Assembly: GCA_036771375.1 (NCBI GenBank)
Contig: DAIPHL010000043.1
Span: 1-14,822 of the forward strand
Length of the DNA stretch: 14,822 bases
DNA from: DAIPHL01 sp036771375
GTDB taxonomy: Bacteria > Synergistota > Synergistia > Synergistales > Synergistaceae
Reading direction: 5' to 3'
Under the pieces are notes generated by a model. The model was not told the origin of the DNA, ran no database searches, and saw nothing but the letters and a program-made list of their open reading frames with translations. Within the stretch, counting starts at the first letter, position 1. Each line of letters begins with the position of its first letter. Shown here piece by piece: positions 7,696-13,406 of the stretch. The position numbers were made by a program, and so were the translations under genes.

Positions 7696-8473
7696 AGCGC
7701 GTTCCCTGCGCAAGGAGTTTCCACTGGCTGGGTCGCTCAAAGTGGCCTTGGACGATTTCTCCCTCTCCGTCGGGAGGGAGGATTTCGTCGGCATCGTCGG
7801 ACGCAGCGGATCGGGCAAGACGACCTTTCTGCGGATCGTGGCGGGGTTGCTGGAGATGACAAGCGGCGAGCTCTCTTTCGAGGGAGGCTCCGAAGGGGAG
7901 GAAGGCGGCACCACCCGCCCGAAGATCGGTATGGTCTTTCAGGAGCCACGTCTTCTGCCGTGGCTTTCGGTCAGGGAAAACGTTCTGTTCGCCTTTCTGA
8001 ACGATCCGAAGCCGACACAGCCGAGGGAGCGCGCGGATGCCTTGATCGAGATGCTGGGACTCGGCGGTTACGAAAAAGCCTACCCGAGTCAACTCTCCGG
8101 AGGGATGGCCCAGCGGGTCGCGCTCGGCCGCGCCCTCTGTTACGAACCCGAGATGATCCTGATGGACGAACCTCTCGGCGCCTTGGATTACTTCACGAGA
8201 AGTGCCCTTCGCGACGAGATCCTGGGAATCTATCTTTCCGGGGGCAAAACCATTCTCCTCGTTACGCACGACGTGGAGGAGGCCATCCTTCTCTCCCGCC
8301 GCATCGTCGTCCTGGACGACGGGCGAAAAATAACGGAGATCCCCGTCGATCTCGAGTATCCCCGCAGGCGTTCTCACCCTCGTTTTTCGGAAATTCTGGA
8401 CGAAGCCCTGTCGCTCGTCGCGAAGCCGGAACGACAGAAGGCACCGGATGAACCCTCCCGTTCCAGTATCTAA
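7682..8473 (+). CDS. ABC importer ATPase, TauB/SsuB/NrtD family
   Basis: Cytoplasmic ATPase of 263 residues, partner of the preceding permease. Walker A GRSGSGKTT is at 40-48, the Q-loop Gln at 87, and the family-typical LLPWLSVRENV directly follows. The signature LSGGMAQ is at 138-144, Walker B ILMDEPLGALD with Asp162 and Glu163, and the switch His at 196 (VTHDVEEA). All catalytic motifs are intact. The gene begins inside the permease gene, 14 bases before its stop. Its own stop (TAA 8471-8473) overlaps the stop of the opposing cheX gene. No terminator hairpin separates these convergent genes. Confidence 0.94.
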   Translation: MAWLEARSLRKEFPLAGSLKVALDDFSLSVGREDFVGIVGRSGSGKTTFLRIVAGLLEMTSGELSFEGGSEGEEGGTTRPKIGMVFQEPRLLPWLSVRENVLFAFLNDPKPTQPRERADALIEMLGLGGYEKAYPSQLSGGMAQRVALGRALCYEPEMILMDEPLGALDYFTRSALRDEILGIYLSGGKTILLVTHDVEEAILLSRRIVVLDDGRKITEIPVDLEYPRRRSHPRFSEILDEALSLVAKPERQKAPDEPSRSSI

Positions 8474-8961
8474 CCGTGCACCGACAGAATGAGAAAGAGC
8501 TTTCCCTCTCCGACCTTGAACGGAAGTGTAAAGCTCTTGACGTCCGATTTTTTGGGCGGAATCGCCTTGATGTTCTCTCCGCTCAGGACCTGTGGTGGCG
8601 TGATGTCCAACCCCGGTACGTTCGCCTTGATCAGCGCCTGTCCGCTGATCATGTTCGTCAGTTCGCCCAACACGCTCATGGCCATCCCGTCCTCCGGGTC
8701 GGCCTTGATCATCCCTCCCGAAAAAGCGTTGACATACCCCTCGAACGCTTTCTCGTCCGCCATCACGGCCACGGTGCTGTGAACCCCCGCTCCGATGATT
8801 CCGATCAGGGCGGCAACCCTGCTGCCCGGCGCATTGACTCCCGGCGTTATGTCGCTTTTCAGAAAAACAACGTCCACCCCGACGGTCTGGCTTACGCTGA
8901 TCAACGCGCCCGCGTAAGCGTTGACGAGCGTCGAATGAAACGAACTGGCGCCTGAGGACAT
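8470..8961 (-). CDS. cheX: CheX-family chemotaxis phosphatase
   Basis: CheX removes phosphate from CheY-P and acts in the cytoplasm as a homodimer. The protein has 163 residues, near the family's usual 150-160. The single catalytic motif is Glu100-x-x-Asn103 within VLGELTNMISGQAL, followed by LDITPPQVLSGENI. This closely matches Thermotoga CheX as I recall it (ALSAIGELGNMTAG ... VDITPPTVVSGRDL). A single motif and this length separate it from CheC, which has two. AGGGAGG (8971-8977, minus strand) precedes the ATG by 9 bases. No other chemotaxis gene is in the window, so the target response regulator is elsewhere. Stand-alone CheX-like proteins may serve other two-component systems. Confidence 0.9.
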   Translation of the reverse strand: MSSGASSFHSTLVNAYAGALISVSQTVGVDVVFLKSDITPGVNAPGSRVAALIGIIGAGVHSTVAVMADEKAFEGYVNAFSGGMIKADPEDGMAMSVLGELTNMISGQALIKANVPGLDITPPQVLSGENIKAIPPKKSDVKSFTLPFKVGEGKLFLILSVHG

Positions 8962-9064
8962 TGTGTAAATCCTCCCTTCCTCTCTATCCGACTCGAAGAT
9001 TCATCGACAAATGGCTGTAATTCGCAATGATTATTTTACACCCGCAGAGGGGAAAAAACCCCTT
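8962..9064 (-). other. Gap between the yqgF-like gene and cheX
   Basis: These 103 bases are AT-richer than their surroundings. Just after the yqgF-like stop, the minus strand has AGGGG-TTTTTT-CCCCT, a 5-bp stem with a T6 loop but no T-run behind it, so it is a poor terminator. Downstream the minus strand reads TGTAAAAT (TAAAAT complement at 9033-9038), a possible -10 box without a convincing -35. cheX may have its own weak promoter here or be read from the upstream operon; the sequence does not decide. Confidence 0.3.
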
Positions 9065-9532
9065 CTATCGGAACCCTGCCTGCGCTTTTCTCACAATGGC
9101 CCACGCCGCGAGATCGTCTACGCTCCGCGGAATGGGCAACAACGCCCGGGGTAGAAGCCGCCACAACCCGCCAGGCGGATGGAGCGACCAATACAACCGC
9201 TCCGCCTCGAGCGTTGTCATACGCTCGTCTATCATACAACATTCGATGCCTTTTTCCACGAATTTTTTTTCAAATGCCTCCGATCCCGTGCCGTCACCGA
9301 GATATATTCTCTCGACCCTATCCTGCGGCAACGTCCCCTCGCACAAAAAGCGTGCCAACCCTTCCCAGTTCCCGGAGAGCATACAGCCGATCACGGCATC
9401 CAGCTCGAAAGCGGGAACGATCGCCGAAAAATCCAGCCGATCGTCCGAGACGATCGCCACGCCGAACTTGTCGCGCCCGGGATCGATTCCGCAGAGCGGC
9501 CGTCCTACCTGTCGCCGAGCGTCGTCGCCCAT
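9065..9532 (-). CDS. Small YqgF/RuvX-like RNase H-fold protein
   Basis: 155 residues with the pattern of an RNase H-fold nuclease related to YqgF/RuvX (pre-16S rRNA nuclease) and RuvC. It has GIDPGRDKFGVAI with Asp17, a YLGDGTGS segment with Asp80, IDERMTTLEAERLYW with Asp102/Glu103 (compare the YqgF signature DERLTT), and a C-terminal VDDLAAWAI with Asp139/Asp140. The GIDPGRDK start and the segment LWRLLPRALLPIPRSVDDLAA mark a distinct small subfamily also seen, from memory, in cyanobacteria and Firmicutes and annotated loosely as resolvase-like. The ATG lies 28 bases inside the acyltransferase gene, without a clear Shine-Dalgarno site, so translation is probably coupled. Nuclease activity is inferred, not shown. 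A canonical RuvX might exist elsewhere in the genome. Confidence 0.75.
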   Translation of the reverse strand: MGDDARRQVGRPLCGIDPGRDKFGVAIVSDDRLDFSAIVPAFELDAVIGCMLSGNWEGLARFLCEGTLPQDRVERIYLGDGTGSEAFEKKFVEKGIECCMIDERMTTLEAERLYWSLHPPGGLWRLLPRALLPIPRSVDDLAAWAIVRKAQAGFR

Positions 9533-10386
9533 CGCGGATACATCCACATCCACTGCTCGGGATTCTCCCGAATCCACCCGGAGATCACCTCGTTGCACCG
9601 GTCGACGGCGTATTGTATGTCCTCGCCGAACGGCTCGCCCTCCTTCCCGGAGAGCATCGGTTCTATTTTCGTCGTAAAACGCCACCCATCGGCGGAACGA
9701 ACGGCATGAATGGGCACGACCGGACATCCGAACTTTCGGGAAAGCCGGACCGGACCGACCGGAGTGCTTGCGGGAAACCCCAGGAAGGACGAGACAACGC
9801 CCCTGTCTCTCGCATCCTGATCGAGCAGGACGGCAAGAACTTCGCCCCGTTTCAGACAGGAGACGGCCTCCCTCAGATCGATTCCCTTGCCCAGCGGCCG
9901 AACTCCTCCGGCTCTTCTCAAATCGTCGATCGCGCCCGTGATCCTCGGGTCTCTCTGTTCGGCCCCGATCGCGTTGACGGGAAACCCCCGCCTCGCGAGG
10001 AGGGCCGCCCCATACTCCCAGTTTCCGATATGCGCCGAGAGGAGAATGACTCCGCGTCCCAGGTCGAGGGCTTCTTTCAGATTCTCCTCCCCCTCGAGCG
10101 TGACGACTTCGTCCAGGCAACCGGCCATCTTCGGCATTCGCATGAACTCTACCAGAGACCGCCCGAAGTGCCCGTACGAAGCCGCGACGATCCGCTCCGC
10201 CTCGTGTTCACCGACACCGAGGACACGAGAACAGCGGGCACGCGCCTTCATGGCTTTTTCTTTCGCGTACCGACCGACCACCCGTCCCAACGCATCGCCC
10301 AGCGCAATCGCGATCCTATGGGGCAAGGCGTTGCAGAGACGTCGGAATATCTGCAGGGCCGCCCATACGGCAGGCTGCTTTCTCAT
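9505..10386 (-). CDS. Lipid A acyltransferase-like protein (LpxL/HtrB family)
   Basis: Membrane-associated acyltransferase that, in this family, adds a secondary acyl chain to the lipid A precursor. It has 293 residues, close to the usual 290-310. The catalytic HX4E motif is His119-IGNW-Glu124 (SAHIGNWE). A LLDQDARD segment at 187-194 matches the conserved DQD region, and WMYPRWATT near the C terminus matches the family's ending. The N terminus is weakly hydrophobic and basic rather than a clear anchor. The ATG overlaps the stop of the aldo/keto reductase gene (ATGA on the minus strand, 10383-10386). The family also includes glycolipid acyltransferases of other types, so the exact acceptor is uncertain, but it supports an outer membrane. 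Confidence 0.88.
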   Translation of the reverse strand: MRKQPAVWAALQIFRRLCNALPHRIAIALGDALGRVVGRYAKEKAMKARARCSRVLGVGEHEAERIVAASYGHFGRSLVEFMRMPKMAGCLDEVVTLEGEENLKEALDLGRGVILLSAHIGNWEYGAALLARRGFPVNAIGAEQRDPRITGAIDDLRRAGGVRPLGKGIDLREAVSCLKRGEVLAVLLDQDARDRGVVSSFLGFPASTPVGPVRLSRKFGCPVVPIHAVRSADGWRFTTKIEPMLSGKEGEPFGEDIQYAVDRCNEVISGWIRENPEQWMWMYPRWATTLGDR

Positions 10387-11582
10387 CCCGGCGAAGGGGG
10401 CTGGCCGCTCTCCGAGGCGTCGCGGACGGCATCGGGAATCATCGCCATGAGCGGCAGTTTCGGATGCAGGGCCGCAAGCTCGCGAGGGATATCGATCCCC
10501 TGCGGACACAGATTTACGCACGCTCGACAGGAGATACAGGAATCCGCCCGCCTCCCCTCCGCGATACCGGAGTACAGGTAGCGGGCGTGAAATTCGTTGC
10601 CGGAGCGCATCAACTCGTTGTATATGGAAAACAGCTTCGGTATCTCGAGCCCGACCGGACATGTCCCAACACAATATGCACAGGAGGTGCAGGGAATCTG
10701 CGATATTTTCCTCGTCTCCTCCAGAATTCGCTCGATCAGCTCCCTTTCTTCATCCGAAAGGATCGCAAAGTTCGAAAAGGTCTCGAGGTTGCCGCGCACC
10801 TGCTCGATCGAAGACATGCCGGAGAGGACCGTCATGACGCCATCCAACGAAGCGGCGAAACGAAGGGCCAGAGCGGCCTGCCCGTTTTGATCGCGTAAAC
10901 GTCCGTCCAACACCGTGACCTCCGAGGGAAGGTTCGCAAGCGAGCCTCCCTTGACCGGTTCCATCACGATGACCGGCAACCCGTGCTCGCGCGCCACACC
11001 GTAATACTCCGACGCTCGTTGGGAACGCCAGTCGAGATAGTTGATCTGCAGCTGAACGAACTCGAACTCGCCGGGATGTTCCTCGAGAACCTGTCGCAGA
11101 AATTCCGGCGTGCTGTGGAAGGAAAACCCCAGACGATGGACCCGGCCGGAGTCCTTCAAATCTCTTGCAAAGTCGAACGCACCGAACGATTTGCACTGCT
11201 CATAGCGCTCTTCGGTGATCGCGTGTATGAGATAGAAGTCAAAATACTCCACATGGCAGCGTTCGATCTGTCTTTCGAACATGGCGCGCATGTCCTCGGG
11301 CGTCTCGCACAGGAAGAGGGAGAGCTTGTCGGCGAGGTAATACGACTCTCTGTCGTATCGATCCACGAGCGCTTTCCTCATGGCGCTCTCCGAAAACCCC
11401 TTGTGGTACCCGGGGGCTGTATCGAAATAATTGACACCGCCTTCGATCGCAAGATCCACCATTCCGCAAAGGACATCGACGTCGATATCGCTCGGGTCAT
11501 CGCTTCTCTGCGGCAGGCGCATGGCACCGAACCCGAGCAACGATACCTCGGCATCCAGAGAGTCCACGACACGTATCTCCAT
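10383..11582 (-). CDS. Aldo/keto reductase with a C-terminal double [4Fe-4S] domain
   Basis: 399-residue cytoplasmic oxidoreductase. The N-terminal barrel (about 1-285) carries the aldo/keto reductase tetrad: Asp54 and Tyr59 (YFDTAPGYHKG), Lys86 (LADKLS) and His120 (YLIHAI). The C-terminal part (about 295-362) has two ferredoxin-like CxxCxxCxxxCP motifs: Cys298, 301, 304, 308 and Cys349, 352, 355, 359. Proteins of this architecture are common in anaerobes and are annotated as aldo/keto reductases of the ferredoxin type; the substrate is generally unknown. The ATG at 11582 has GGAGG (11592-11596, minus strand) 9 bases upstream, 20 bases after the pap stop. An upstream extension in the same frame is open but overlaps pap and has no support. 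Confidence 0.92.
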   Translation of the reverse strand: MEIRVVDSLDAEVSLLGFGAMRLPQRSDDPSDIDVDVLCGMVDLAIEGGVNYFDTAPGYHKGFSESAMRKALVDRYDRESYYLADKLSLFLCETPEDMRAMFERQIERCHVEYFDFYLIHAITEERYEQCKSFGAFDFARDLKDSGRVHRLGFSFHSTPEFLRQVLEEHPGEFEFVQLQINYLDWRSQRASEYYGVAREHGLPVIVMEPVKGGSLANLPSEVTVLDGRLRDQNGQAALALRFAASLDGVMTVLSGMSSIEQVRGNLETFSNFAILSDEERELIERILEETRKISQIPCTSCAYCVGTCPVGLEIPKLFSIYNELMRSGNEFHARYLYSGIAEGRRADSCISCRACVNLCPQGIDIPRELAALHPKLPLMAMIPDAVRDASESGQPPSPG

Positions 11583-11602
11583 CCCACTCCGCCTCCGAAC
11601 CG

Positions 11603-13129
11603 TCACTGCCCTTTGAATCCAAGGGCTTTTTCGGCTACATCGACGGTTTTTCGCAGGACCTTGATGCGGGCGAACTCCTTGTCGTTCGCCTGGACGATCG
11701 TCCAGGGAGCGAAGGTCGTACTGGTGCGCAAGATCATCTCTTCTGCGGCCTCTTCGTACGCCGACCACTTTTCGCGATTGCGCCAATCCTCCGGCGTGAT
11801 CTTCCAGTTTCGATCCGGGTTCCGTTGCCTCTCCGTAAAGCGCGCGAGCTGCTCGTCGCTGTCTATCTGGAGCCAGAACTTGAGGATGATACAGCCATAG
11901 TCGAACCACTGCGCTTCCATCTCATTGATCTCTTCGTAGGCTCTGCGCCACTCCCACTCCGCGGCAAAGCCCTCGACCCGCTCCACCAGGACCCGTCCAT
12001 ACCAGCTCCTGTCGTAAATACAGATATGTCCGGCTTTGGGAAAGGCGTCCCAGAACCGCCAGAGATAGTGGTGCGCCTTCTCCCAGTCGTTGGGAGAAGC
12101 GGTGGGAGAGACCTGATATCCTCTTGGATCCAGCCGCTGGGTAAGGCGTTTGATGCAGCCGCCCTTCCCCGCTGCATCCGGACCTTCGAAAACGACGACC
12201 ATCGGCCTTCGAACCTTGTACAGTTCGTATTGAAGCTCTCGAAGCCGGTTCTGCAGAACCGGCAGCTTCTTTTTATATTCGCCCTTTTCCAGCTGCTTGT
12301 CCAGATCCAGATTTTTGAGCACCGAGGGGGCAAGAGAGGACGGGATCGGTTTTTCCGACTCGTCGATCGCTTCTTCTTCCTTGGTCGAAGCAACGGACGG
12401 AAAAGGCTGTTCCGAGGTGAGGTTCTGGACTCTCTCTTCCTGCTCGAGGCGACGTTCGATGCAGTCTGCCACCGTCGTCAATATCTTCACCGTCGCGTAC
12501 CGTTTGTCGTTGGATTCGACGATCGTCCACGGTGCATAGGCCTTATCGGTCTTCTGTATCATCTCCTCGATCAATTTCACGGTCTCGTCGTAATTTTTGT
12601 GGTCCTCCCACTCTCGCTCGCTGACCCGCCAGGTGGAAGCGGCGTCCTCGTCCATCCTCTTCAGGCGTTTTTTCTGCTCCTTTTTGCTGATATGCAGGAA
12701 AAATTTCACGATCAGACAGCCATCCTGCGAGAGCTGCCTCTCGAAAGAGGAGATATCCTCGTAGGTAACGATCGAACGGGGTTTGTCCAGGATCAGTCTG
12801 TACCAGCTGCGACTGAAAATACCGATGCGCCCCCTGGGCGGAGTGAGTGCCCAAAACCTTCTCATCGGCGGCCAATAGGCATTCTGATTGTCGTCGGCGC
12901 TGGAGTGGACGTAGTGCACCCTGAAACCACGGGGATCCAGGGGGAGGATCAGCTCGTTCATCAGCGTTCCCTTGCCGGATGCCTCCCATCCCTCGAAGAG
13001 GATGATCACGGGAATGTTTCGGTCCCGCGCTTTGCGCTGGAGACTCCCAAGACGTTCACCCAACACAGGCGTCATTCTCTTGTACTCTTCCTTGCCCAGT
13101 TTGCGCGAAAGATCGATCTTTTCGAGCAT
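11603..13129 (-). CDS. pap: Polyphosphate:AMP phosphotransferase (two-domain PPK2)
   Basis: 508 residues with two tandem PPK2 kinase domains (about 5-230 and 272-503) joined by an acidic, Ser/Pro-rich linker. Two-domain PPK2 enzymes typically phosphorylate AMP to ADP using polyphosphate. The C-terminal domain has intact motifs: EGPDAAGKG (Walker A, Lys322), YDRSWYGRVLVERVEG (Asp373) and NDKEFARIKVL. The N-terminal domain keeps EGWEASGKG (Lys53) and NDKRYATVKIL, but its DRSWY motif reads SRSWYRLIL with Ser106 for Asp, so the C-terminal domain is probably the main catalytic one. GGAGGAGG on the minus strand (13134-13141) sets the ATG at 13129; a GTG at 13180 has no such site. First gene of the minus-strand operon, with a likely promoter at 13207-13235. 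Confidence 0.93.
   Translation of the reverse strand: MLEKIDLSRKLGKEEYKRMTPVLGERLGSLQRKARDRNIPVIILFEGWEASGKGTLMNELILPLDPRGFRVHYVHSSADDNQNAYWPPMRRFWALTPPRGRIGIFSRSWYRLILDKPRSIVTYEDISSFERQLSQDGCLIVKFFLHISKKEQKKRLKRMDEDAASTWRVSEREWEDHKNYDETVKLIEEMIQKTDKAYAPWTIVESNDKRYATVKILTTVADCIERRLEQEERVQNLTSEQPFPSVASTKEEEAIDESEKPIPSSLAPSVLKNLDLDKQLEKGEYKKKLPVLQNRLRELQYELYKVRRPMVVVFEGPDAAGKGGCIKRLTQRLDPRGYQVSPTASPNDWEKAHHYLWRFWDAFPKAGHICIYDRSWYGRVLVERVEGFAAEWEWRRAYEEINEMEAQWFDYGCIILKFWLQIDSDEQLARFTERQRNPDRNWKITPEDWRNREKWSAYEEAAEEMILRTSTTFAPWTIVQANDKEFARIKVLRKTVDVAEKALGFKGQ
12244..12263. repeat. 20-base perfect palindrome inside pap, with a T-run on the + strand
   Basis: The half-site GCCGGTTCTG is followed directly by its exact reverse complement. 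As RNA it folds into an 8-bp stem with a UGCA loop. On the + strand (antisense to pap) it is followed by AGCTTC and T5, which looks like an intrinsic terminator for antisense transcripts. It codes for LPVLQNRL at the start of the second PPK2 domain, a conserved stretch, so coincidence is possible. Confidence 0.6.
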
Positions 13130-13133
13130 GGCA

Positions 13134-13141
13134 CCTCCTCC
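13134..13141 (-). promoter_or_regulatory. Ribosome-binding site deciding the start of pap
   Basis: GGAGGAGG on the minus strand ends 4 bases before the ATG at 13129-13127; the outer GGAGG has a spacing of 7. It overlaps the left arm of the palindrome CCAAT-cc-ATTGG at 13140-13151. Confidence 0.75.
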
Positions 13142-13189
13142 AATCCATTGGCATATGGTCTTCGTCGGGTACAAAATCACGATGCTTCG

Positions 13190-13203
13190 ATCGATTGATC
13201 GAT
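13190..13203. repeat. Operator-like repeat ATCGAT-TG-ATCGAT at the pap transcription start
   Basis: Two ATCGAT boxes separated by two bases sit just downstream of the pap -10 box, over the expected transcription start. They are part of a tandem GATCGATT repeat (13189-13204). Position suits a repressor site, but ATCGAT-type repeats are simple and may be chance. Confidence 0.3.
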
Positions 13204-13206
13204 TAG

Positions 13207-13235
13207 ATCATACTTTACCACGTAGCCGCTTTCAT
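13207..13235 (-). promoter_or_regulatory. Likely promoter of the pap operon
   Basis: On the minus strand, ATGAAA (13230-13235) and TATGAT (13207-13212) are separated by exactly 17 bases. Matches to the sigma-70 consensus are 4/6 and 5/6. Transcription would start near 13200, about 70 bases before the pap ATG. Confidence 0.5.
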
Positions 13236-13245
13236 TGGTACCAAT
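13234..13245. repeat. 12-base perfect palindrome ATTGGTACCAAT at the pap -35 box
   Basis: A perfect palindrome touching the pap -35 box. A second nested pair, CAATC-c-GATTG (13242-13252), continues it. The related arms CCAAT and ATTGG recur at 13140-13151 in the pap ribosome-binding region. Confidence 0.4.
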
Positions 13246-13304
13246 CCGATTGAATCGTCTCAAAGAGAAGACACGAGGAAGCTCTTTCGCCCGGACAAAA
13301 AACA

Positions 13305-13313
13305 TGGTATTCT
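13305..13313 (+). promoter_or_regulatory. Candidate extended -10 promoter of glnN
   Basis: TGGTATTCT fits an extended -10 (TG, one base, TATTCT). The -35 position (13285-13290, TTTCGC) is weak. Transcription would start near 13320, with a leader of about 87 bases. Confidence 0.4.
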
Positions 13314-13341
13314 GCATAAATTGTTTTTAAGGCGATCTATG

Positions 13342-13367
13342 TGTTGTTTATCGTTTCATAAACAGCA
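13342..13367 (+). promoter_or_regulatory. Inverted repeat and T-rich tract in the glnN leader
   Basis: TGTTGTTTAT (13342-13351) and ATAAACAGCA (13358-13367) form an inverted repeat with one mismatch (a G-U pair in RNA) around a CGTTTC loop. TTTTCTTC follows at once. It lies between the candidate promoter and the ribosome-binding site. It could be an operator or a weak attenuator hairpin. Confidence 0.4.
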
Positions 13368-13406
13368 TTTTCTTCAATAAACCCGCTTAAAAGGAGCCAT
13401 TCGAGT

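Noticed and set aside
9214..10581. 455-codon open frame on the + strand
   Set aside because: Antisense of the RNase H-like, acyltransferase and reductase genes, with Arg/Pro/Ser-rich content and no domain.
11583..11909. N-terminal extension of the aldo/keto reductase
   Set aside because: It would overlap pap by about 300 bases and has no homology-like content; the ATG at 11582 has a good ribosome-binding site and starts just before the barrel.
13130..13180. Longer pap product starting at GTG 13180
   Set aside because: No ribosome-binding site upstream of the GTG, whereas the ATG at 13129 has an excellent one and matches the family's N terminus.
11825..13198. 457-codon open frame on the + strand opposite pap
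   Set aside because: Antisense shadow of the PPK2 domains with no family resemblance, and it begins inside a gene on the other strand.
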